Below, one piece after another: positions 1 to 4,964 of a stretch of 9,006 nt of DNA. The notes under the pieces are model-generated. The model searched no databases. It had not been told where the DNA came from and saw nothing but the letters and a program-made list of their open reading frames with translations. The first letter of the stretch is position 1, and each line of letters starts with the position of its first letter. The DNA comes from an uncultured bacterium (lineage in GTDB: Bacteria > Patescibacteriota > Patescibacteriia > CAIQCM01): the NCBI GenBank assembly GCA_903870305.1, contig CAIQCM010000107.1, positions 1 to 9,006 of the forward strand, in the 5' to 3' direction. The translations under genes and the position numbers were made by a program.

Positions 1-23
1 CGCCTTATTTGAAAAATAAGGCG
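1..23 (-). terminator. Hairpin at window edge, probable yqeY terminator
   Basis: A perfect 10-bp inverted repeat (1-10 with 14-23, loop GAA) lies 23 bases past the yqeY stop codon. On the minus strand any T-run would fall outside the window, so termination cannot be confirmed. On the plus strand the hairpin is followed by a T-rich stretch, so it could work in both directions. Confidence 0.5.
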
Positions 24-46
24 GTCTTTCTTATTATATAAGACTC

Positions 47-493
47 TTATGCCGAGAGTTGTTCCTTAATGACCTTAGCAACCAATCCCCCGTCGGCTTT
101 GCCTTTCAGCACTTTCATGACCTCGCCCGTCACTCTCCCCATCTCCTTTATAGTAACCGGCCCGAGCTCTTTGATCTTTTCGGCGACCACGGCGCGGATC
201 GCCGCTTCGTCCATTTGTTCGGGCAGGTAGCCGGCAAGGATCTTCAATTCCTCTTCGGCCTTGGCGGCCAATTCCGGTCGGTTCGAGTCGGTGGACATGG
301 TAAGCGTCTCGCGCAGCTTTTTGACCTCGGTGCGGATCACGGCTTCCACCTCGGAATCGTCCTCAAACTTCTTCATCTTATCAATCTCCGCGTTCTTGAC
401 CGCCGCGCGCAGCATGCGCAACGTCGACACGCGCTGTTCATCATGGGCCTTATAGGCCTCAATGTAATCCTTTTCCAGTTTCTCTTTCAACAT
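47..493 (-). CDS. yqeY: GatB/YqeY domain-containing protein
   Basis: A 148-residue protein, the usual length of the stand-alone YqeY family. YqeY resembles the C-terminal helical domain of GatB, the tRNA-dependent amidotransferase subunit; the role of the free-standing form is poorly defined and presumed tRNA-related. Visible family features are the helical N-terminal half with the STLRMLRAAVKNAEID stretch (about 23-38), the ILAGYLPEQMDE segment (85-96), and the C-terminal MGRVTGEVMK...GKADGGLVAKVIKE block (118-144). The ATG at 493 gives full family length; no clear SD precedes it. It lies just downstream of rpsU on the same strand, a pairing often seen in bacteria, but here an rpsU terminator and a separate promoter stand between them. 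No truncation is seen. The family call is firm; the molecular function is not. Confidence 0.93.
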   Translation of the reverse strand: MLKEKLEKDYIEAYKAHDEQRVSTLRMLRAAVKNAEIDKMKKFEDDSEVEAVIRTEVKKLRETLTMSTDSNRPELAAKAEEELKILAGYLPEQMDEAAIRAVVAEKIKELGPVTIKEMGRVTGEVMKVLKGKADGGLVAKVIKEQLSA

Positions 494-520
494 AATGGTT
501 TATTAATAATCGATACCTAT

Positions 521-549
521 CTTATATCAAAGAAACGCCCCGATAACAA
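521..549 (-). promoter_or_regulatory. Promoter of yqeY overlapping the rpsU terminator
   Basis: Read on the minus strand: TTGTTA (544-549), a 17-base spacer, then TATAAG (521-526) with an extended -10 TG one base upstream. The -35 lies in the loop and inner stem of the rpsU terminator hairpin. The predicted start near 514 gives a leader of about 20 bases to the yqeY ATG. Sequence match only. Confidence 0.6.
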
Positions 550-563
550 TCGGAGCGTTTCTT
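530..563 (-). terminator. Terminator hairpin of rpsU
   Basis: A 15-bp stem (530-544 with 549-563) has one mismatch and a 4-base loop. On the minus strand the 3' arm ends in a T-rich GTTTCTTTG run. It lies 46 bases after the rpsU stop codon. The T-run is largely inside the stem, so efficiency may be moderate. Confidence 0.75.
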
Positions 564-609
564 ATTTATATACTGTTCGAGTGAGGCGAACCGAGTCGAG
601 AACCGCCTC

Positions 610-867
610 TTATCTTCGACCGCCCTTATGCTGGGCGCGCAGCTCTTCTTCCGTCACCTGTCCGGTGCGGATCATGTGCTCGCGCTCGGCCGTGATCTTG
701 ATGCGGCGAAGCGCGGTGGCGTGGGTCTTGTTCTTATTCGGCTTGTTCTTGTGGAAGCGAACTTTTTTCGCTTGAAGCAAGCTGCCGGACATCTGCACGC
801 GGCGCGTAAAGCGCCGGAGCAGGGACTCAAAACTTTCGCCTTTTTTGCGTTTGACGTCTACTGACAT
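610..867 (-). CDS. rpsU: 30S ribosomal protein bS21
   Basis: A small, very basic protein of the bS21 family, which sits on the 30S subunit near the anti-SD region of 16S rRNA and aids initiation. The family core is clear: VDVKRKKGESFESLLRRFTRRVQ close to the N-terminus, followed by a basic helical tail. At 85 residues it is somewhat longer than the 71 of E. coli, with an extra C-terminal stretch ending KGGRR. The start is set at the ATG at 867. GAGG at 876-879 gives ideal 8-base spacing to it, whereas the upstream in-frame GTG at 874-876 overlaps that SD and lies only a few bases from the predicted transcription start. It has its own near-consensus promoter and a terminator. yqeY follows on the same strand. 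Confidence 0.95.
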   Translation of the reverse strand: MSVDVKRKKGESFESLLRRFTRRVQMSGSLLQAKKVRFHKNKPNKNKTHATALRRIKITAEREHMIRTGQVTEEELRAQHKGGRR

Positions 868-875
868 AGTTTTCA

Positions 876-879
876 CCTC
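876..879 (-). promoter_or_regulatory. SD of rpsU that decides the start codon
   Basis: GAGG on the minus strand ends 8 bases before the ATG at 867. It overlaps the in-frame GTG at 874-876, which argues against that GTG as the start and gives an 85- rather than 88-residue protein. Confidence 0.75.
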
Positions 880-885
880 GCCCGG

Positions 886-914
886 AGTATAACGCGGATC
901 TAAAATCGTGTCAA
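886..914 (-). promoter_or_regulatory. Near-consensus promoter of rpsU
   Basis: Minus strand: TTGACA (909-914), 17-base spacer, TATACT (886-891), eleven of twelve consensus bases. The -35 starts 10 bases past the stop codon of the upstream gene. Predicted transcription starts near 879-881, leaving a leader of only about 12-14 bases that begins essentially at the SD. Confidence 0.85.
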
Positions 915-924
915 AAGTCGCGCC

Positions 925-1467
925 TTAAGGGGTTATTTTGACCAACTCGCCTCCTGCGACTTTGAGGCGCAGCGAAACGCCGACCGAGGGGGCGGCGGTC
1001 ATCGGCTCGCCGGAGGCGCGATCGGCGTAGTTAACGGTGATGACGCCGTTGCTAAAATCGGTGGATTGCGGCGCGATCCGGTCGCCGAGGAGAACGGCGT
1101 TGGTGCCGACATAACCGTTCTCGGTCTTAAGCGCGACGACGGCGTAGAAAAAAGTGCCACTGCCGCCGTTGTCTTGCGTTAAGATGAAAGCGATGTCCGT
1201 GCTGCCGTTGCCGTCAAAGTCGCCTCGCACAACATTCCCAAAATATTTGGTCGCGGTCGTTGCGCCATCCACGGTCGTTTCCGCCGCGCCGTTCTCCAGT
1301 TTAACTTCCTTGCCATCGATCAGGTAAGAAATATTTTTATAATCCGGCGCCGCGGCGACGATCGGCGCGGCCGGTCGGTTCGCGTTCCCAAAATAATAGG
1401 CAGCGCCCCCGACAGCCGCGGCAACAACGACCACAGTGACACCGATCGTCAATAAGATCTTTTTCAT
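925..1467 (-). CDS. Membrane-anchored hypothetical protein with a calcium-loop-like motif
   Basis: A 180-residue protein of unknown function. Residues 4-25 form one hydrophobic segment after MKK, either a signal anchor or an uncleaved signal peptide; no lipobox is seen. An Ala/Pro-rich linker (about 32-41) precedes a compact exported domain. That domain contains DFDGNGSTD (83-91), a DxDxNGxxD loop of the kind found in FG-GAP/VCBS repeats and other EF-hand-like calcium sites, followed by the IAFILTQDNGGSGTFFYAV strand region and a VLLGDRIAPQ segment. Only one loop is present, so it is not a repeat protein. From the topology it is probably an extracytoplasmic protein held at the membrane. No SD is evident before the ATG at 1467, and no clear promoter was found. 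It lies upstream of rpsU, which has its own promoter. Coding is well supported; function is unknown. Confidence 0.8.
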   Translation of the reverse strand: MKKILLTIGVTVVVVAAAVGGAAYYFGNANRPAAPIVAAAPDYKNISYLIDGKEVKLENGAAETTVDGATTATKYFGNVVRGDFDGNGSTDIAFILTQDNGGSGTFFYAVVALKTENGYVGTNAVLLGDRIAPQSTDFSNGVITVNYADRASGEPMTAAPSVGVSLRLKVAGGELVKITP

Positions 1468-1561
1468 ATCGTTATGGTTTTATTCGCGACGTATCGCGAT
1501 CTGTATTAATCGCCCATCTCCTAAATTAACCGTACTCTTAAACCGCCGCGACCGCCAGCGA

Positions 1562-1603
1562 TCAAAAATATAAAAAGAGCGCACCGGAACGGCGGGGGTG
1601 CGC
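1562..1603 (-). terminator. Strong intrinsic terminator of the two-gene unit
   Basis: A 7-bp GC-rich stem (1579-1585 with 1597-1603; GGTGCGC arm) with an 11-base loop is followed on the minus strand by a T-rich TCTTTTTATATTTTT run (1564-1578). This is a textbook Rho-independent terminator 36 bases after the stop of the 60-codon ORF. Its presence supports that ORF being the last gene of a transcript. Confidence 0.88.
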
Positions 1604-1612
1604 CCCTATCGT

Positions 1613-1624
1613 GCCGATGCGCGT
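1613..1624. repeat. 12-bp direct repeat, copy 1
   Basis: GCCGATGCGCGT on the plus strand is identical to 1850-1861. This copy lies about 15 bases beyond the stop codon of the 60-codon ORF, between it and the terminator. Confidence 0.6.
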
Positions 1625-1638
1625 GCGCTGAAGTTGCT

Positions 1639-1821
1639 CTACCGGTCTCGAGCCGACACCTGGGAGTATCGCGTCCGTCCGGAAACCATGTGGAATTCCG
1701 GCCAACGACCGTCGGCAAGTCGTCCGGCGGCACATCGACACCAAAGGGTGGGCTGACTGGTTGTTATTGAGTATTCGTACTCATATCTGCCGTCGCCGTT
1801 GCGCCATACTGTTTTGTTCAT
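1639..1821 (-). CDS. Small hypothetical protein, second gene of the cassette
   Basis: A 60-residue ORF with no recognised family. It is rich in Arg, Tyr and Trp with two Cys (WCRC), unlike the Lys/Ala-rich proteins around it. Support for expression comes from context. A strong SD (GGAGGT, 1827-1832) lies 5 bases before the ATG at 1821, matching the SD and spacing of the upstream gene. It starts 48 bases after the stop of the 137-codon gene on the same strand, and an intrinsic terminator follows. An ATG directly upstream at 1824 would leave only 2 bases to the SD and is less likely. No TM segment or signal peptide is seen. A competing 70-codon frame (1521-1733) runs through the terminator and is rejected. 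Function unknown; a small DNA-, RNA- or toxin/antitoxin-type partner is possible but unsupported. Confidence 0.55.
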   Translation of the reverse strand: MNKTVWRNGDGRYEYEYSITTSQPTLWCRCAAGRLADGRWPEFHMVSGRTRYSQVSARDR

Positions 1822-1826
1822 CATGC

Positions 1827-1832
1827 ACCTCC
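1827..1832 (-). promoter_or_regulatory. Strong SD of the 60-codon ORF
   Basis: GGAGGT on the minus strand lies inside ACGGAGGT (1827-1834), the same octamer that precedes the upstream gene. Its 5-base spacing selects the ATG at 1821 over the one at 1824. Confidence 0.7.
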
Positions 1833-1849
1833 GTAAAAGTTTTTGCCGC

Positions 1850-1861
1850 GCCGATGCGCGT
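1850..1861. repeat. 12-bp direct repeat, copy 2
   Basis: Exact copy of 1613-1624 (GCCGATGCGCGT). It lies 9 bases past the stop codon of the 137-codon gene, in the gap before the 60-codon ORF. Each gene of the pair is thus followed by one copy. Confidence 0.6.
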
Positions 1862-1869
1862 TATCGAAC

Positions 1870-2283
1870 CTAGCAGACCTCCAGCGGGATATCCGCGGCT
1901 CGCACCAATTCCCTGATGTCGTCAGCGGTCACCAGCATATCAGCGGGCTGTTGAATGGCGGGCAGCCCATTCCGCTCGAACATGGCGTTCACCTTGCCCA
2001 GGACGTGGTAGAGATCCCCATCTCCACGCCAGACGATCCGACCGTCACGCAACGCCGCGACCAGCATCATGGCGAGTTTTCCGTGAGCATCACGCCCGCG
2101 TTGCCTGTCATCGCCAAAGATGCTATCCACATCGTTTATACCCTCCTTCCAACTCCACGGATCCATGACATAGGAGTAAGTGGCGCCCAGGCAATACAAG
2201 CCGTTTACCAGATCTTCGTCGCTCAGCGCTTTATCGTGAAGCGCAATCAAGAGGCGGTTGAATGAAAGGAACAATTTTCGCAT
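1870..2283 (-). CDS. Hypothetical protein, first gene of the cassette
   Basis: A 137-residue, apparently soluble protein that I do not recognise. The N-terminus is helical (RKLFLSFNRLLIALHDKALSDEDL, about 2-25), the middle holds DPWSWKEGINDVDSIFGDDRQRGRDAHGK (about 41-69), and the C-terminal half looks mixed alpha/beta, ending in LVTADDIRELVRAADIPLEV. The alternation of D/E and hydrophobic residues suggests a helical fold with an acidic C-terminal helix. No signal peptide or membrane segment is seen. The ATG at 2283 follows a strong SD (GGAGGT, 5-base spacing). It is the first gene of a transcript that starts at a TTGACA/TACGTT promoter, carries two dyads in its leader and continues into the 60-codon ORF. 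Trp, Cys and Arg content and the strong SD set it apart from its neighbours, which hints at transfer. Coding is likely; function unknown. Confidence 0.75.
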   Translation of the reverse strand: MRKLFLSFNRLLIALHDKALSDEDLVNGLYCLGATYSYVMDPWSWKEGINDVDSIFGDDRQRGRDAHGKLAMMLVAALRDGRIVWRGDGDLYHVLGKVNAMFERNGLPAIQQPADMLVTADDIRELVRAADIPLEVC

Positions 2284-2288
2284 TGACT

Positions 2289-2294
2289 ACCTCC
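2289..2294 (-). promoter_or_regulatory. Strong SD of the 137-codon gene
   Basis: GGAGGT on the minus strand, within ACGGAGGT (2289-2296), lies 5 bases before the ATG at 2283. Only this gene and its partner have a full SD in the window. Confidence 0.75.
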
Positions 2295-2318
2295 GTGTGT
2301 GGTGTTTAACGATCTTCT

Positions 2319-2352
2319 CGCTCCACGTGGAGCGGCCGTACGCTTTAAGCGT
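2319..2352. promoter_or_regulatory. Two dyads between promoter and SD, candidate operators
   Basis: A perfect 16-bp palindrome CGCTCCACGTGGAGCG (2319-2334) lies 5 bases from a 13-bp inverted repeat with 6-bp arms, ACGCTT-T-AAGCGT (2340-2352). Both lie just downstream of the predicted transcription start (near 2357) and upstream of the SD. They could bind a dimeric repressor or form leader-RNA hairpins. The two share CGCT...AGCG outer bases, so they may be related half-sites. Confidence 0.55.
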
Positions 2353-2363
2353 TTTGACCAGAA

Positions 2364-2392
2364 AACGTAACAAAAAATAGGCATTTTGTCAA
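2364..2392 (-). promoter_or_regulatory. Promoter of the two-gene cassette
   Basis: Minus strand: consensus TTGACA (2387-2392), 17-base spacer, TACGTT (2364-2369). It lies directly after the hisS terminator, so the unit begins independently. The -10 is weak (three of six bases) while the -35 is perfect, a combination common where an activator or repressor sets the level. Confidence 0.65.
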
Positions 2393-2401
2393 TGGTCTTG
2401 G

Positions 2402-2440
2402 CTAAAAAACGAAAAAACCACCGCCTTGGCGATGGTTTTT
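2402..2440 (-). terminator. Strong intrinsic terminator of hisS
   Basis: A 13-bp stem (2413-2425 with 2428-2440) with a single C/A mismatch and a very tight loop is followed on the minus strand by TCGTTTTTTAG. It lies 19 bases past the hisS stop codon and ends the tRNA-Val/lepB/hisS transcript. Confidence 0.9.
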
Positions 2441-2459
2441 CTTGGAATTGATAGTGTTT

Positions 2460-3992
2460 TTATTCCTCGTCCTTGGCTTTGGCCTCGGGCTCGGGTTTTT
2501 CTTCCTCTTCCTCAATTTTGAACCCAATATCGACTTCATCGTCGGCCGCGACCGTCACGTCCTCGCGGTTTTCCGGCGGCGCGCCGGAGGGACGGGCCAG
2601 CGCGGGAACCGAGAGCTTGCGCTTAAGCTCGTTCGCGACCTTTTTGAAGTCGCAAATTTCTTGAATGCCGGAATCCATGTCGCGAATAATGATCGTGCCG
2701 TCGAGGATCTCTTTCTGTCCCAGGATCACGGTGAAGCGCGCACCGCCTTTGTTGGCCATCTCCAGTTGCTGCTTTAATCCGTCTTTGGCCATGTTCGACG
2801 AAGCCGAAACGCCGGCGCGGCGCAATTCTTCCACCAGCCCCAGGGTCTTTTTGCGCGCGGCTTCTCCCAATTGCGCCACGAACACATCGGGCCGGCCGTC
2901 GATCTCCTTGTCTAACCCCTTGGCGCGAATGCGCGCGACCAAGCGTTCGACGCCCAAACCAAACCCGGCCGCCGGGGTGGGACGTCCGCCGATCATTTCA
3001 ACCAACCCGTCATAACGCCCGCCGGCGCCTAGAGCCGATTGCGCCGCTTCGTCGTCGCCCACGGAGTAGAACTCGAAGACCGTGCGCGAATAATAATCCA
3101 GTCCGCGCACCAAAAACGGATTTAGCGCGTAAGCGACCCCGGCCTCGTCGAGGTATTCTAAGACGCGCATAAAGTGATTCTTGCTTTCTTCGTCAAGCGA
3201 GTCGAGTATTTGCGGCGCGCCTTCTTTAACGGCCTGGCACTCGGGATTTTTACAGTCGAGCACGCGCAATGGATTCTTCGTAAGCCGGCGCTTGTCATCC
3301 TCGCAAATTTTCGAGCGGTTGGCGCGATAATATTCGACAAGTTTTTCAATATAGTTCTGGCGCGAATCCTTGGTGCCGATCGAATTGATCTGCACGGTTA
3401 CGTCCAGCCCCAGCGCTTTGATCAAATTGAATCCAATGGCGATGAGTTCGGCGTCAACGATCGGGTGCTGTTCGCCCAACACCTCAAAACCGATCTGATG
3501 CAGTTCGCGAAAGCGACCGGCTTGCGGACGCTCATAACGGAAAGCCGGACCGCAATACCAGAGCTTGACGGGTTGCGGCTGGTTCAACATGCCGTGGTTA
3601 ACATAGGCACGCGCAACGGAGGCCGTCATTTCGGGGCGCATGGTCACATTTTCTTCACCCTTGTCAATAAAGGAATACATTTCTTTTTCCACGATGTCGG
3701 TCTGTTTCCCCACCGTGCGCACAAAAAGCGCGGTCGGCTCCAAGACCGGCGTCTCAATGCGGTCAAAACCGTGGGCGCGGGCGAACGAGCGGGCCAGATC
3801 CTCGACATGCTGAACGATATTGTATTCGCCGGGCAAAACATCCTTAAACCCGCGCAGGGTCTGGATCTCGGTTGCGCCCTTTTTTACGGGCGCAAGCGGC
3901 GCGGCGGCAACGATCTTTTCTTCCGGCTTGGGAGCGGCCTTGGGTTTGGCGATCGGTTTTTTCACAATTTTCTTGATGGCTTTCTTGGACAT
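2460..3992 (-). CDS. hisS: Histidyl-tRNA synthetase with low-complexity tails
   Basis: Class II synthetase that charges tRNA-His with histidine in the cytoplasm. The core is complete: TLRGFKDVLPGE (45-56); motif 2 with FRYERP...FRELHQIGFE (151-170), including the class II Arg152/Glu154 pair; the histidine-binding loops LVRGLDYYSR (294-303) and GAGGRYDGL (322-330); and motif 3 GFGLGVER (343-350). An anticodon-binding domain covers about 368-460. At 510 residues it is longer than the usual 420-430. The excess is a Lys/Ala/Pro-rich N-terminal tail (1-43) and a C-terminal tail (about 461-510) ending in a Glu-rich acidic run. The ATG at 3992 has no SD, and the nearest internal Met (106) would delete motif 1, so this start or a nearby alternative must be used. 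It follows lepB by 81 bases on the same strand, the gap being filled by a heptad-repeat hairpin. Confidence 0.97.
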   Translation of the reverse strand: MSKKAIKKIVKKPIAKPKAAPKPEEKIVAAAPLAPVKKGATEIQTLRGFKDVLPGEYNIVQHVEDLARSFARAHGFDRIETPVLEPTALFVRTVGKQTDIVEKEMYSFIDKGEENVTMRPEMTASVARAYVNHGMLNQPQPVKLWYCGPAFRYERPQAGRFRELHQIGFEVLGEQHPIVDAELIAIGFNLIKALGLDVTVQINSIGTKDSRQNYIEKLVEYYRANRSKICEDDKRRLTKNPLRVLDCKNPECQAVKEGAPQILDSLDEESKNHFMRVLEYLDEAGVAYALNPFLVRGLDYYSRTVFEFYSVGDDEAAQSALGAGGRYDGLVEMIGGRPTPAAGFGLGVERLVARIRAKGLDKEIDGRPDVFVAQLGEAARKKTLGLVEELRRAGVSASSNMAKDGLKQQLEMANKGGARFTVILGQKEILDGTIIIRDMDSGIQEICDFKKVANELKRKLSVPALARPSGAPPENREDVTVAADDEVDIGFKIEEEEEKPEPEAKAKDEE

Positions 3993-4001
3993 AAGGAATT
4001 A

Positions 4002-4078
4002 AGGTTTTAGGTGTCAGGTTTCAGGTGTCAGGTGTCAGGTAGACCTGTAACCTGAAACCTTGAACCTGATACCTTAGA
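4002..4078. repeat. Heptad tract A: 7-bp-periodic foldback between lepB and hisS
   Basis: AGGT occurs at exact 7-base steps six times (4002, 4009, 4016, 4023, 4030, 4037), then ACCT at exact 7-base steps five times (4043, 4050, 4057, 4064, 4071). The second array is the reverse complement of the first, so 4005-4040 can pair with 4043-4078 in a roughly 36-bp imperfect stem with a near-zero loop. Units are of the type AGGTGTC/AGGTTTC and CCTGAAA/CCTGATA. The outer end touches the lepB stop codon (4074-4076). There is no T-run, so it is not a standard terminator. Confidence 0.92.
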
Positions 4079-4682
4079 ATTTGTAAGTAGGCGTTTCAAA
4101 CCATGTCAGGGTCGAGAACGGCCAGCCGCGCAGCATGACGCGCCCGACGATATTGGCGCGGGGCACCGGCCCAAAGATGCGCGAGTCGAGCGAGTTGGTG
4201 CGGTTGTCGCCCATGACGAAATATTCATCCGTTCCAAGAGTCACGGATTTTTCGCCGGCGGTCACAACCGTCGAAGCGAGATAGGCCGACTCGTCGAGCG
4301 TTTCCGTTTTTCCATCAACGGTCGTGATCGTCACGTGTCCGCCGGAAACCATGACCGTCTCGCCCGGAAGACCGATGATCCGTTTAATGAAAAATTGCGA
4401 CGGGTCGTTGGGATAACGGAAGACGCAAATTTCGCCCCGCTTGGGTTCGCGCAAGCGGTAGGTGATCTCGTCAATGATCAAATACTGCTTATCCTCAAAA
4501 TTCGGTTCCATCGACGCGCCTTTAACATAGAACGGCTGAACCAAAAAATAACGGATCGGCAGAACGATCGCCGTCACAATGAGCGCAACCTGCAAAAGCT
4601 CGCCGGCCGATCGCAGAACGCGCCTGCCAAGCGACTGACTCGCTTCGGTGTAATCGACTTTGTTGCGGGAAAAAATGGACAT
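4074..4682 (-). CDS. lepB: Signal peptidase I
   Basis: Membrane-bound serine protease that removes signal peptides from exported proteins (S26 family, Ser/Lys dyad). The 202-residue protein has a short cytoplasmic N-terminus, one membrane segment (about 30-48), and then the catalytic box FYVKGASMEPNF with nucleophile Ser57. Box D FFIKRIIGLPGE supplies general base Lys100, and box E GDNRTNSLDSRIFGPV (158-173) completes the site. A second C-terminal hydrophobic stretch is not evident. Length fits the single-TM Gram-positive-like type. The ATG at 4682 is preceded only by a weak GAAG. It lies 25 bases downstream of tRNA-Val and upstream of hisS, all on one strand and probably one transcript from the promoter at 4892-4920. 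All catalytic residues are present. Confidence 0.96.
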   Translation of the reverse strand: MSIFSRNKVDYTEASQSLGRRVLRSAGELLQVALIVTAIVLPIRYFLVQPFYVKGASMEPNFEDKQYLIIDEITYRLREPKRGEICVFRYPNDPSQFFIKRIIGLPGETVMVSGGHVTITTVDGKTETLDESAYLASTVVTAGEKSVTLGTDEYFVMGDNRTNSLDSRIFGPVPRANIVGRVMLRGWPFSTLTWFETPTYKF

Positions 4683-4707
4683 GTGTTTTTCTTCGTGAAT
4701 AATCCTA

Positions 4708-4781
4708 TGGACGATGCTGGGATCGAACCAGCGACCTTCCGCGTGTGAAGCGGACGCTCTAACCAGCTGAGCTAATCGTCC
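4708..4781 (-). tRNA. tRNA-Val (anticodon CAC)
   Basis: Read on the minus strand from 4781: a 7-bp acceptor stem GGACGAT/ATCGTCC, D arm GCTC-AGCTGGTTA-GAGC, a 5-bp anticodon stem TCCGC/GCGGA around loop TTCACAC (anticodon CAC, reading GUG valine codons), a 5-base variable loop, and a T arm GCTGG/CCAGC with TTCGATC. All stems pair fully. The discriminator is A, as expected for tRNA-Val. CCA is not encoded (the next bases are TAG), so it must be added by CCA-adding enzyme. Total 74 bases. lepB starts 25 bases downstream, implying that processing of a shared transcript releases the tRNA. Confidence 0.97.
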
Positions 4782-4787
4782 GTGATG

Positions 4788-4870
4788 GGAATTAGGAATT
4801 AAGAGATAAGAATTAAGAACCCGAACCGCCCGGCCTCCTAATTCCTAATTCCTATCTCTTAATTCTCTTA
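4788..4870. repeat. Heptad tract B: 7-bp-periodic foldback upstream of tRNA-Val
   Basis: Left array in register: GGAATTA, GGAATTA, AGAGATA, AGAATTA (4788-4815). Right array: TCCTAAT, TCCTAAT, TCCTATC, TCTTAAT, TCTCTTA (4836-4870). The arms 4796-4819 and 4842-4865 are reverse complements at 22 of 24 positions, with a GC-rich 22-base loop. The tract lies between the promoter at 4892-4920 and the tRNA 5' end, so it would be transcribed as the leader of the tRNA-Val/lepB RNA. Confidence 0.9.
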
Positions 4871-4891
4871 AAGAATTCCGCTTATTTATCG

Positions 4892-4920
4892 AATATATCA
4901 TATTTTTTCACCCTTGGCAA
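4892..4920 (-). promoter_or_regulatory. Promoter of the tRNA-Val/lepB/hisS transcript
   Basis: Minus strand: TTGCCA (4915-4920), 17-base spacer, TATATT (4892-4897), ten of twelve consensus bases. The predicted start near 4885 leaves a leader of about 100 bases that holds heptad tract B. The -35 lies 21 bases from REP copy R1. Confidence 0.75.
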
Positions 4921-4941
4921 CCCCCGAGGCCCGCGCCCGTC

Positions 4942-4962
4942 CGCCGAGGCGAAGCCTCGGCG
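4942..4962 (+). repeat. REP-like palindrome R1 (3' flank of the transposase gene)
   Basis: Perfect 9-bp stem around loop GAA, containing GCCGAGGCGAAGCCTCGGC. It ends 2 bases beyond the transposase stop codon. The tip GCGAAGC is the sequence known to form an unusually stable DNA mini-hairpin. No T-run follows on either strand, so it is not a terminator. Confidence 0.88.
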
Positions 4963-4964
4963 CC

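Noticed and set aside
59..775. Plus-strand ORF of 238 codons across yqeY and rpsU
   Set aside because: It is antisense to two recognised genes, runs through a terminator and has low-complexity F/L/H/R composition typical of shadow frames.
1521..1733. Minus-strand 70-codon ORF overlapping the small cassette gene
   Set aside because: It reads through the intrinsic terminator and lacks an SD. The 60-codon frame with a strong SD fits better.
3174..4010. Plus-strand ORF of 278 codons opposite hisS
   Set aside because: It is a shadow of hisS in a GC-rich frame with no recognisable domain or SD. The hisS motifs on the minus strand are decisive.
4942..4962. R1 hairpin as the transposase terminator
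   Set aside because: It is well placed after the stop, but no T-run follows on the minus strand and identical copies lie inside the gene.
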